From: Novipirellula galeiformis
Lineage (GTDB): Bacteria > Planctomycetota > Planctomycetia > Pirellulales > Pirellulaceae
NCBI RefSeq assembly: GCF_007860095.1
Contig: NZ_SJPT01000007.1
Span: forward strand, 186,001 to 250,000
Direction: 5' to 3'
Length of the DNA stretch: 64,000 nt
Shown: positions 1 to 8,424 of the stretch, piece after piece
How positions within the stretch are numbered: position 1 is the stretch's first letter
Layout: every line of letters begins with the position of its first letter
Made by a program: the position numbers and the translations under genes
The notes under the pieces: generated by a model
Seen by the model: the letters and a program-made list of their open reading frames with translations, nothing else
What the model was told of the DNA's origin: nothing
The model's database searches: none

Positions 1-192
1 ACTCGATTCCATCGGAACCGAGAAGCCTTGGGGAACGCGGAAGGACTCGTCCAAGCAAACGGGCTTTGGAACGGGCTTTAGAACGGGCTTTAGAACGGGC
101 TTTAGAACGGGCTTTGGCTTGTCGCAAGCGGCCGAATTGGCATCCGCTCGCTACTGCCCCAAAAGCCGATTGCAAGCCCGGCAATTCAATTA
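1..192 (+). other. Possible 3' end of a gene cut by the left edge
   Basis: The second forward frame is open from the window edge to a TAG at 190-192 (about 63 codons). It includes four Thr-Gly-Phe units encoded by a 12-bp tandem repeat and has no domain I recognise. The low-complexity repeat makes this either the tail of a truncated gene or non-coding DNA, and its end overlaps the end of the opposite-strand fae gene by three bases. Confidence 0.25.
58..117. repeat. 12-bp tandem repeat, nearly 5 copies
   Basis: The unit GGGCTTTAGAAC repeats head to tail with a T-to-G change in the first and last copies (TTTAG versus TTTGG). The period of 12 keeps any overlapping reading frame open. It resembles the other short-period arrays scattered through this window. 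Confidence 0.9.
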
Positions 193-687
193 GAAGCCTT
201 TAAACGGATGCGCTGCGGAATCCTTCTTGGCCAGCATGTCGTCCACGGTTGGCGTACCCGCCATCGCCGCAGCCAACGCTTGCTTGGTCGCTTCGTAGTT
301 GTAGTTGTAGATTTTTTCGTCGTCTTCGGCGTGCGGGTGAATGAACACGCCGCAAACACAAACGAGCTCTTCCGCTTGGTCTTTCGGAATAACCCCTTCG
401 CCAACAGCATCGGCAACCGCTTTGGCCACCGCGGCTTGGGCCGGGCCAAACATTTGCACCGCTTGCTTCATCCCCTTGATCGTCACCTTAGTGATCATCA
501 CAGTCGATGGTTTGACAGCAACATTGGGCTCGAGCACGGCGAGCAGGTTCGAGTGACCTTCGCTTTGGTTTGACAATGCATTGGCAAACGCAGCGCCAAC
601 CGGTCCGTTCTTGCTGCCGATCATTAAGTCAATGTGCGCGATTTCGTTGCCATCGCCAACTAAGGCTTCACCAATGTTAAACTGCAT
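190..687 (-). CDS. fae: Formaldehyde-activating enzyme
   Basis: A 165-residue protein that matches formaldehyde-activating enzyme (5,6,7,8-tetrahydromethanopterin hydro-lyase) along its whole length. It condenses formaldehyde with tetrahydromethanopterin to methylene-H4MPT in the cytoplasm, the entry step of H4MPT-linked C1 oxidation. The N-terminus MQFNIGEALVGDGNEIAHID, the GPVGAAFANAL stretch and the central NLLAVLEPN are family hallmarks. The ATG at 685-687 is chosen because GGAG (697-700 on the reverse strand) lies nine bases upstream; an in-frame GTG at 702 has no such site. Its divergent neighbour is an ATP-grasp gene, which suits a methanopterin/C1 gene cluster. H4MPT C1 genes are known in planctomycetes, so this is expected for the lineage. 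No promoter is evident. Confidence 0.93.
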   Translation of the reverse strand: MQFNIGEALVGDGNEIAHIDLMIGSKNGPVGAAFANALSNQSEGHSNLLAVLEPNVAVKPSTVMITKVTIKGMKQAVQMFGPAQAAVAKAVADAVGEGVIPKDQAEELVCVCGVFIHPHAEDDEKIYNYNYEATKQALAAAMAGTPTVDDMLAKKDSAAHPFKGF

Positions 688-864
688 GGACGAGGACTCC
701 ACTGAATCGAATGGGGTTGAGAAAATGAACGTTGCCGCTGGGCCGATGGATTGACTGCGCGCGTTCGCTCAGCAATCCGCTGCAAAGCAGCCGGAAACCT
801 ACCAGATGCGGCCCCGGCAAGCCACTCCCCACCACTCTTCTCCCCCACCGCGAGATTCAGAACG

Positions 865-2154
865 TTGAAAAATGCGAGGTCTCGTTCGACCGTTACACTG
901 ATTGGGGCAAGTGCCGTCACCCTGATTGGGGCAAGTGTACGTGCGGCAGCTCAATCAGCTGCCTTGGCCGGATTGCAGGTCATCGGTGCCGATCAATTCG
1001 GAGATCGCGATTGTCGCGCAGTGTGTAAAGATTTTGTGCTGCTTCGAGAGCCCAGTGATGGACACATAACATTCACGGCGCGCGATTTTGTCGCCGAAAC
1101 GCTGTCCCAATCGTCGCCATGGCCACCGCATCTCTTGGTGGTCGGAGGATTCGCTCAGGATTGCCAAACCCTAGATCATGCTGGTTTTGCCGCATCCCCC
1201 GAGCTGATCCAACCCGCTTTCTTGGCCCAGCTCGCCAGCGAAGTGGGCATGCAATTCCCAACCACGTTCTCAGCGGACCGGCAATCACGTCCGCACGCCC
1301 CCGCCCGAACGCCGGATCCACCGCAACCAGCCTCGACTCGCTGGCTCTGGAAAGATCTCTCCAGCAGTGGTGGGCTAGATGTCCGCTGGGCCAACCCTCC
1401 GGACGCCGAGATCCCCTTCAACAATCCAGCACCGAGGAGGTCTGGGCATCCGGTTTACCAACGCTGGATCGCGGGAAAACGATTCGGTGTTTCCTACCTC
1501 AGTGACGGGAACACCGTCGTGCGACTCGGCACGTGCCGATCGCTACACACCAAAAAGGCGGCGGGCCCCTTCGTCTACTCCGGATCCTACGGCCCGGTCT
1601 CCCTCACCGCACCGCAAAACCGCCAACTCGATCAGCTCGGTGAAACGCTCGTCGCGAACACTCAACTTTCAGGGCTGTTCGGTATCGATGTGATCATTGA
1701 TGCCCAATCCAAACTCTGGCTGCTTGAAATCAATCCTCGTTGGACAGCGTCAAGCGAATTGATCGAACGAGATTTGATTCGTCGTGGGGTGCTTCGAGAG
1801 CGAGAATCATTGATCGGAGCCGCATGCAAAATCCATTTTCCAACGCTGGATCCCCGCTTGAGTTTACCGTCGGTCGCGGACTTAAACGCTCGAATCGGCC
1901 AATCCGTTTGCCATCACCCTCCGTTATTAAAACAGGTTATTTTCGCAACCCGCTCCGGCAAACTCGACTGCGATGCGCTGCTGCGACTTTGCACCGATTC
2001 GATCACTTTTCATGACATCCCATCCTCGGAAACGCCAATCGTAGCGGGACACCCGCTGTGCAGCCTCATCGGCTCTGGGGATTGGCGTTCATCCTGCCCC
2101 CCTTGGCCCGATTTACGAACCGTGGTTCGCGCGGCGCAAGCCGCCGTTTGCTGA
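865..2154 (+). CDS. ATP-grasp protein, probably methanopterin-linked
   Basis: About 430 residues with an N-terminal Rossmann-like segment (GASVRAAAQSA, then VIGADQFGD) and a C-terminal ATP-grasp fold: the GIDVIID then WLLEINPRWTAS stretch near residues 305-330 carries the Glu-x-Asn pair that binds magnesium-ATP. ATP-grasp enzymes join a carboxylate to an amine or thiol using ATP. A conserved ATP-grasp gene (orfY in methylotrophs) belongs to the H4MPT gene sets, and the adjacent divergent fae makes that the likeliest role; the substrate is inferred. The start is unclear: the frame is open to a TTG at 751, but the first recognisable residues begin near 895, so the TTG at 865 is given. A 12-residue-scale duplication (TLIGAS twice, 894-940) sits right at the N-terminus and may be a recent slip. 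Confidence 0.7.
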   Translation: MKNARSRSTVTLIGASAVTLIGASVRAAAQSAALAGLQVIGADQFGDRDCRAVCKDFVLLREPSDGHITFTARDFVAETLSQSSPWPPHLLVVGGFAQDCQTLDHAGFAASPELIQPAFLAQLASEVGMQFPTTFSADRQSRPHAPARTPDPPQPASTRWLWKDLSSSGGLDVRWANPPDAEIPFNNPAPRRSGHPVYQRWIAGKRFGVSYLSDGNTVVRLGTCRSLHTKKAAGPFVYSGSYGPVSLTAPQNRQLDQLGETLVANTQLSGLFGIDVIIDAQSKLWLLEINPRWTASSELIERDLIRRGVLRERESLIGAACKIHFPTLDPRLSLPSVADLNARIGQSVCHHPPLLKQVIFATRSGKLDCDALLRLCTDSITFHDIPSSETPIVAGHPLCSLIGSGDWRSSCPPWPDLRTVVRAAQAAVC

Positions 2155-2644
2155 TGTTTCCCTGCTCTCGACGCGTTTTCCCGACTCAGAGCATGGCTGG
2201 CTCGAGCAGCTCCCTGATCATGGCACACCGGTTCATGGCACACCTGAGCCCCCCTGATGCAGGACAGCGAGCTTCGCCACGGCACTTTTAAACCGAGAGA
2301 CTTGTTTTCAAACCAAGAGACTAACCAAGAGACGCTTTTGGCCAATCTTTACCGCGGACCGCAGTCCCTGCCGCAAAGGGGGTTCTGAGCAGTCAAACAC
2401 AGGGGCCGTGGACTGACATTTAGCCTTGTTGATGGGGTCCCCCACCGCTCCCGCAATCATCCCAGACTCGCTAATCCCAATATTTCGCCAACTTTTGGCG
2501 ATCGAGCGTGCAGGTTCAGCTTTCGCATGCCGACCTTGTACGACTAGAATGTTATGGAATTGCCGATGCCAATCGAGTATTGTTGAGGCAACATTCTCCA
2601 CCCTACCCACCCAATCATAGCCTACCATCCTCAGGATTTCTGAA
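2155..2644. other. Intergenic region, no gene seen
   Basis: About 490 bases between the ATP-grasp gene and the MocA-type gene. I see short direct repeats of the kind CCAAGAGAC near 2300-2330 but no convincing reading frame, RNA or terminator. The last bases carry AGGA eight bases before the ATG at 2645, the ribosome binding site of the next gene. Confidence 0.5.
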
Positions 2645-3982
2645 ATGAAAAGCTCCAAGCCCCAAACTCCTTTGCGCGACGCGTCTCGCAACACTGCGGC
2701 GAACCGACGTCGCTTCTTGCAAACCACCAGTGCTGGCCTTCTTGCGGCTGGTGTTTGGAGCGAGTTGCCGGCTGCGGAATCGACCTCGGCCAACAACAAG
2801 TTGAAGGTTCTTTGCGTTGGCACGGCGAATCGCGCTGCAGCGGATGTCGACGGCGTGAAAGGCGAAGACATCATTGGCTTGTGCGATGTGGACAAGAACT
2901 ATCTTGATCGCGCTGCAGCATCGTTTAAGAGCGCCAAGCTTTACGCCGATTATCGCGAAATGATCGCCAACGAAGCGGACAAAGCCGATGCGATCGTGAT
3001 CGGAACCACCGACCATCATCATGCCACCGCAGCGATTCGTGCCATCAATGCAGGTTTGCATTGCTATTGTGAAAAACCATTGACCCACACGATCCACGAA
3101 GCTCGCGTGATCGCAGAAGCGGCCAAGGCTAAGGGCGTCGCGACACAAATGGGAACGCAAATCCATGCGCAACCCAATTACCGTCGCGTTGTCGAAATCG
3201 TTCAAGCGGGTGTGTTGGGCGACATCAAAGAAGTGCATGTTTGGGTTGGCAAAGGCTGGGGCGGCGGCGAGCTTCCTGAACCGGGCCAACAACCCCCGGC
3301 GAATTTGAACTGGGACCTGTGGCTAGGTGGTGCCCCCGAGCGTCCGTACGCGGCGGGACGTTACCACCCCGCACAATGGCGTCGTTGGTGGGCCTTCGGC
3401 GGAGGCACGCTCGGCGACATGGGATGTCACTTTATGGATCTGCCCTTCTGGGCGCTGAACCTGCGACACCCAACCTCCTGCGAAGCGGAAGGCCCCGAGG
3501 TGCATCCTGAGACCTGTCCGCTGGGGATGAAGGTCAACTACAAGTTCCCGGCGCGTGGTGAAATGCCAGCCGTGAACCTGACTTGGTACGACGGCAACAT
3601 GACTCCCAAGGAAGTTGCTGGCGAACGCGTGCCCGGAAGTGGCGTTATGTTCGTGGGTAGCAACGGCAAAATGTTCGCAAACTACTCGAACTACAAGCTG
3701 TTCCCACAGGACAAGTACTCCGACTTCACTCCGCCTCCGAAAACCATTCCTGATTCGATCGGACACCACGCCGAATGGATCAAGGCATGTAAAGAAGGTT
3801 CGCCTACGCTTTGCAACTTTGATTACTCCGGTGCACTCACCGAAACCGTGTTGCTAGGCAACGTCGCCTTCCGCGCTGGCAAACAACTCGATTGGGATGC
3901 CGCCGCATTGAAGGCCACCAACTGCCCCGAAGCGGACCAGTACATCACGAAAGAGTATCGCAAAGGTTGGGAATTGGCGTAG
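2645..3982 (+). CDS. Gfo/Idh/MocA oxidoreductase, Tat-exported
   Basis: A 445-residue NAD(P)-dependent oxidoreductase of the Gfo/Idh/MocA family. Residues 21-35 are a twin-arginine signal (NRRRFLQTTSAGLLAAG), so it is probably exported folded with its cofactor. A Rossmann domain follows (KLKVLCVGTANRAA, then GLCDVDKNY), with the family motif CEKPLT near residue 142 and a C-terminal alpha/beta substrate domain containing GGGTLGDMGCHFMDLP, whose His lies in the expected catalytic region. Family members oxidise or epimerise sugars and cyclitols, and some act as glycosidases; the substrate cannot be told here. It heads a same-strand run of DUF1501, DUF1549/1553, cytochrome and sulfatase genes. 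AGGA sits eight bases before the ATG. Confidence 0.85.
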   Translation: MKSSKPQTPLRDASRNTAANRRRFLQTTSAGLLAAGVWSELPAAESTSANNKLKVLCVGTANRAAADVDGVKGEDIIGLCDVDKNYLDRAAASFKSAKLYADYREMIANEADKADAIVIGTTDHHHATAAIRAINAGLHCYCEKPLTHTIHEARVIAEAAKAKGVATQMGTQIHAQPNYRRVVEIVQAGVLGDIKEVHVWVGKGWGGGELPEPGQQPPANLNWDLWLGGAPERPYAAGRYHPAQWRRWWAFGGGTLGDMGCHFMDLPFWALNLRHPTSCEAEGPEVHPETCPLGMKVNYKFPARGEMPAVNLTWYDGNMTPKEVAGERVPGSGVMFVGSNGKMFANYSNYKLFPQDKYSDFTPPPKTIPDSIGHHAEWIKACKEGSPTLCNFDYSGALTETVLLGNVAFRAGKQLDWDAAALKATNCPEADQYITKEYRKGWELA

Positions 3983-4335
3983 GTCCGCCTACGTTGGATA
4001 TCTGACGGGTGTCGAGGCAGAGGCCAATGGCGTCGTCAACCGGGGAAATGGACTCCGGTTGACGCGATTTCCGCAGCCGCGACACCTGTGCCGGAATCAA
4101 TGTTAGCCCCGCCGACGAGGGCTGACGCGTTTGAATCCGCAGCCGGCGGCCAGTCCGCCGATCTGCTGGGTTCGAAAAGAAGGAATGTGAAAAGCCCCCG
4201 CCTTAGCAGCAGCTGACATGGAAGCAGCGGCCGAGTGAGGCGTGGCGAGCAGTGGCCTGAGTTTGTGAAGGCCCAAAAGCGACGAGGAGACGGCGGCGCG
4301 CGGGTTCGACGAACACCTCTCACCAAGGCAGCTCC
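3983..4335. other. Intergenic region, no gene seen
   Basis: About 350 bases between the oxidoreductase and the DUF1501 gene, rich in GC and without a plausible coding frame. AAGG at the end (4324-4327) could serve the ATG at 4336. No hairpin terminator with a T-run is visible, so cotranscription of the two genes is possible. Confidence 0.45.
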
Positions 4336-5712
4336 ATGTTAAACCTGACTTCGCGTGGTATCGCTCATACCTGTGACGGCATGACGCGTCGCGACTTTCT
4401 GCAGGTTGGCACGCTGGGGACGATCGGGCTCGGGTTGCCCGAATTCTTAGCCGCAGCGCAGCGAGGGGCGGTGGAACCTAGCAAGGACCAACGCAACTGC
4501 ATCATGATCTTCAATCTCGGTGCCCCAAGTCAACTCGATACCTTTGACATGAAGCCTGCGGCCCCCGCCGAGGTACGCGGTCCCTTCAAGCCGATTGCAA
4601 CAAAAGGAGACTTCCAGATCTCCGAGATCTTGCCCAAGCATGCGGAGGTCGCCGACAAATTCTCGATCGTCCGCTCCTGTTACCACACCGCCGCGGCGGT
4701 CCATGATGCGGGTTGGCAAATGATGCAAACCGGACGTCAATTTAATGGCGGGGTGAACTACCCGCACGCCGGCGCGGTCGTTCAGTACATGCGAAAGCGA
4801 CGCAGCGACTTGCCATCACATGTCGTGCTGCCCGAAACGATGGGACGCGGCGGAGGAAATTTGCCTAACGGCCAAGCCGGCGGTTTCTTGGGCAAAGCGT
4901 TTGATCCATTTGCGTTGATGGCGGATCCTAGCGAAGCGAATTTCAAGGTTCCCGATCTGTTGCCTCCTGCATCGCTGGGCGAGGTCCGAATCGATCGGCG
5001 GCGACGCATGCGCGCGGCAATCGAATCACGAATGCAGCAACTCGAGGCGTCCGAGTCCGCGAAGACGATGGACGAAAATTTCGACTCGGCCTACCGTTTA
5101 ATGAGCAGCCCCCAAGCGCGCGAAGCCTTCGATTTGAGCAAAGAACCACGTGCGGTTCGCGAGCGTTATGGCATGCATCGCTTTGGACAATGTTGTCTCC
5201 TTTCGCGGCGATTGATCGAAGCGGGAGTGCGATTCGTCACCGTCAACACCTTCTTGACCGTGTTTGACGAGATCACCTGGGACATCCACGGCAGCAAGCC
5301 CTTTACGACCATCGATGGGATGAAAAACATCGTCGCGCCGATGTACGACCAAGCCTACTCAGCACTGATCGCCGACCTTGACCAGCGAGGCATGCTCGCC
5401 GACACGTTGGTGTGCGGGTTGGCCGAGTTCGGACGAACTCCCAAGGTGAATCCAGCCGGAGGCCGCGATCATTGGCCACAATGCTTTTCCTGTACGTTTG
5501 CGGGCGGAGGCACCAAGGGCGGCCGCGCCATCGGGGCGAGTGATCCGATCGGTGCAGTCCCCGCCGACCGTCCGGCAAACCCCGGTGAGATCATCGCAAC
5601 CATTTTCAAAAGCCTAGGCTTGGAGCTGCATGCGGAGTTGCCGGGTCCCGCCGGGCGTCCCTTCCCGCTCGTCGATTATGGCGTTCGCGAGATCAAAGAA
5701 CTTTTTGCCTAG
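4336..5712 (+). CDS. DUF1501 family protein
   Basis: A 458-residue DUF1501 protein, a sulfatase-fold family greatly expanded in planctomycetes. It opens with a Tat-type signal (TRRDFLQVG at residues 17-25). The body has the family hallmarks NCIMIFNLGAPSQLDTFDMK, the SCYHTAAAVHDAGWQMMQTG region, LVCGLAEFGRTP near residue 360 and GRDHWP, where Asp and His are likely metal or catalytic ligands. DUF1501 genes nearly always sit beside DUF1549/DUF1553 genes, as here (next gene about 140 bases downstream). The pair is thought to act outside the cytoplasm on organic substrates, but the reaction is unknown. Confidence 0.9.
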   Translation: MLNLTSRGIAHTCDGMTRRDFLQVGTLGTIGLGLPEFLAAAQRGAVEPSKDQRNCIMIFNLGAPSQLDTFDMKPAAPAEVRGPFKPIATKGDFQISEILPKHAEVADKFSIVRSCYHTAAAVHDAGWQMMQTGRQFNGGVNYPHAGAVVQYMRKRRSDLPSHVVLPETMGRGGGNLPNGQAGGFLGKAFDPFALMADPSEANFKVPDLLPPASLGEVRIDRRRRMRAAIESRMQQLEASESAKTMDENFDSAYRLMSSPQAREAFDLSKEPRAVRERYGMHRFGQCCLLSRRLIEAGVRFVTVNTFLTVFDEITWDIHGSKPFTTIDGMKNIVAPMYDQAYSALIADLDQRGMLADTLVCGLAEFGRTPKVNPAGGRDHWPQCFSCTFAGGGTKGGRAIGASDPIGAVPADRPANPGEIIATIFKSLGLELHAELPGPAGRPFPLVDYGVREIKELFA

Positions 5713-5854
5713 AGGGCCTTTTCCATCCCAGGCCGGTGCGCCAATAGACCAGGCTCGAGCGTGCACGATTAACGCGGCGAAGTCGAGATCGGTCGCGAGC
5801 CCAAAGGGACGATGCGACCCAAAGCCAATGAATGGATTAACCCAAGTTGGAATC

Positions 5855-8353
5855 ATGATGCACCTTCGCTTCCCGCTCCGTGTCGTCGCTGCGGCGATTC
5901 TATTGGTTACGATCACCGCCGATCCGATCACCGCCGGTGAGATCGCGGTCCTTCCCGCATCGTTCCAACTCAACGGCCCCGAGGGGCGTCAACAATTGAT
6001 GGTAGTGCGCCAGGCCACCAACGAGAACAGCGCAGCGGGAACGGTCACAGGCAAGGTGGAATTCAGCAGCAGCGACCCTAGCGTCGTAAGAATCGATGGC
6101 GAGATTGCAATCGCCATCGGCGACGGCAGCGCAACGATCACCGCGCGTGTGGACGGCGACGAGGCGATAACGCAGGTCGCGGTCAACGGTTTTGACACTC
6201 CGCATACGTGGAGCTTTCGCAATGACGTGCAATCGGTACTTTCGCGTCATGGCTGTAACACCGGAGCGTGTCATGGCGCGTTGGCGGGCAAGGGCGGTTT
6301 CCGGCTCTCCCTTCGCGGCTACGACCCTCACGCCGACTTTATCTCGGTAACACGCGAGGCTAAAGGACGCCGGGTTGAATTATCCGACCCCGGCCGCAGC
6401 CTGCTGATCGCCAAACCCACCGGGGCATTGCCGCACCAGGGTGGCTTGCGACTTGATCCGAAATCACGCGACTATCGCGTGCTGGCCTCGTGGATCGCGG
6501 CGGGAGCCGCAGGCCCAAGCAAGCACGACGCACGGCTGCAGCGGATCACCGTCACACCGCAGAGGAGCCTGCTTCGCCCCGGTGATCGCACGCGAATTCT
6601 CGTACACGCTCATTACGACGATGGCCGTAACGTGGACGTCACTCATTGGTCCGTTTTTTCGGCCACCGACGAGGCTATCGTCACTGTCGATAGCGAGGGT
6701 ACAGTCGAAGTCGTCGGCAGCGGCGAAGGTGCGGTGCTGGCTTGGTTCGGTAGCAATGTCGCACTGGCGCGGATGACGGTCCCCTATCCACATCACGTTC
6801 CAGCGGAGATTTACACCGAGTCGCCTCGTCGCAACTTTATCGATGAGTTGACGCTGGCGCAATTACAAACCTTAAACCTGCCCCCTTCGCCTCGCTGTGA
6901 CGACGACACGTTTCTTCGCCGGGCAACGCTCGACACGATCGGACGCCTGCCCAGCTTAGCAGAGCGGCAAGTCTATCTCGGTGAACCGCTCGACCAACGC
7001 CGCGACAAATTGATCGAGCGGTTGTTGGCCAGCGACGACTTCGTCGACTATTGGACCTATCGTTGGTGCGACATGTTGCTGATCAACGGCACCCGGCTTC
7101 GCCCGATCGCGGTGAAGTCTTATTACCAGTGGATTCGCCAATGCGTCCAAGAAAACAAACCATGGGATGGGATCGTTCGCGAAGTCTTGACCGCTTCAGG
7201 ATTGAGCAACGAAAACGGAGCGACTAACTTCTACGCGTTGCACCAGAGCCCCGAAGAGATGACCGAAAATGCCTGTCAAGCGTTTCTCGGTTTATCGATT
7301 GGATGTGCCAAGTGCCACAATCACCCACTCGAAAAATGGAGCAATGATCAATACTACTCCATGGCCAACATGTTTGCTCGAGTGCGAGCAAAAGGTTGGG
7401 GAGGCGATGGCCGAAACGGCGACGGCATTCGCACGTTGTACGTTGCCACCTCGGGTGATCTGATTCAACCCAACCGTGGCAAACCGCAACCGCCCGCACC
7501 GCTCGATGCCCCCGCGCTCGACATCAACGATCCATCGGACCGCCGCACAGTGCTAGCCCAATGGATGACCGATCCCGCGAACCCCTACTTCGCTCGCTCG
7601 ATTAGCAATCGCATTTGGGCAAACTATTTCGGCCGCGGGTTAGTCGAACCGGTCGATGATTTGCGATTGAGTAACCCCGCCAGCAACGAACCGCTGCTGG
7701 CCGCGGCGGCGCAGCATGTCATCGACGCCGAATTTGATTTAAAACCATTGATGCGTTCCATCTTGCAAAGTGAAACGTATCAACGCAGCAGTGTGCCGCT
7801 CAAAGAGAACGTCGACGAACAAAAATACTGGAGCCGCTACTACCCGCGTCGCTTGATGGCCGAAGTATTACTCGATGCGATCGACCAAACGCTGGAAACC
7901 GCAACGCGATTTGACCAGGTCGCATTTCCAGGTGCCGACAAGCAAAAGACCGACTTTTATCCGCTTGGAACCAAAGCGATTGAGTTGTACGACGCATCGG
8001 TCGAGTCCTATTTCCTGAATGTGTTCGGTCGAAACCCACGCGTCATCACCTGTGAATGCGAACGAAACGCGGACCAGAGCATGATCCAAGCCTTGCATCT
8101 CTCTAACGGCGACACCTTGAACCCGAAGCTTCAAGAGCCGGGAAATCGCGTGCAGAGACAGCTTGCAATAGGCGAGTCCCCCGACGAAATCATTGCGTCG
8201 TTGTTTCAGATCGCCCTGTCCCGCGAACCGACCCCTGAAGAGCGTGAGCGACTGATGAAGATCGTCGAAGAATATGGCGACGACGTGGAAACGGCGCTGC
8301 AAGACGTCGCCTGGAGCGTGCTAACGAGCACCGAGTTCACCTTCAATCATTGA
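5855..8353 (+). CDS. DUF1549/DUF1553 cytochrome-like secreted protein
   Basis: About 832 residues. A signal peptide (MHLRFPLRVVAAAILLV, cleavage near ITAG) is followed by a bacterial-Ig-like domain (20-115), a CxxxxCH-like segment HGCNTGACHG near residue 130, a second Ig-like domain (about 225-305), a DUF1549/PSCyt2 domain with a haem-type CAKCH at about 484, and a DUF1553/PSD1 domain to the end (SISNRIWANYFGRGLVEP; RRLMAEVLLDAIDQ). Planctomycete cytochrome domains of this kind accompany DUF1501 proteins. The frame is open further upstream, but ATGs at 5855 and 5858 directly precede the signal peptide. The ORF ends 71 bases before the next gene's likely start, suggesting an operon. The role is probably electron transfer or oxidation at the cell surface. 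Confidence 0.88.
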   Translation: MMHLRFPLRVVAAAILLVTITADPITAGEIAVLPASFQLNGPEGRQQLMVVRQATNENSAAGTVTGKVEFSSSDPSVVRIDGEIAIAIGDGSATITARVDGDEAITQVAVNGFDTPHTWSFRNDVQSVLSRHGCNTGACHGALAGKGGFRLSLRGYDPHADFISVTREAKGRRVELSDPGRSLLIAKPTGALPHQGGLRLDPKSRDYRVLASWIAAGAAGPSKHDARLQRITVTPQRSLLRPGDRTRILVHAHYDDGRNVDVTHWSVFSATDEAIVTVDSEGTVEVVGSGEGAVLAWFGSNVALARMTVPYPHHVPAEIYTESPRRNFIDELTLAQLQTLNLPPSPRCDDDTFLRRATLDTIGRLPSLAERQVYLGEPLDQRRDKLIERLLASDDFVDYWTYRWCDMLLINGTRLRPIAVKSYYQWIRQCVQENKPWDGIVREVLTASGLSNENGATNFYALHQSPEEMTENACQAFLGLSIGCAKCHNHPLEKWSNDQYYSMANMFARVRAKGWGGDGRNGDGIRTLYVATSGDLIQPNRGKPQPPAPLDAPALDINDPSDRRTVLAQWMTDPANPYFARSISNRIWANYFGRGLVEPVDDLRLSNPASNEPLLAAAAQHVIDAEFDLKPLMRSILQSETYQRSSVPLKENVDEQKYWSRYYPRRLMAEVLLDAIDQTLETATRFDQVAFPGADKQKTDFYPLGTKAIELYDASVESYFLNVFGRNPRVITCECERNADQSMIQALHLSNGDTLNPKLQEPGNRVQRQLAIGESPDEIIASLFQIALSREPTPEERERLMKIVEEYGDDVETALQDVAWSVLTSTEFTFNH

Positions 8354-8424
8354 TCGATACCAATCCCCCAATTCCCGCCCCCCAATTCCCGATCCGCCTC
8401 TCGTACTCCCCAAGAGCCAAAGTC

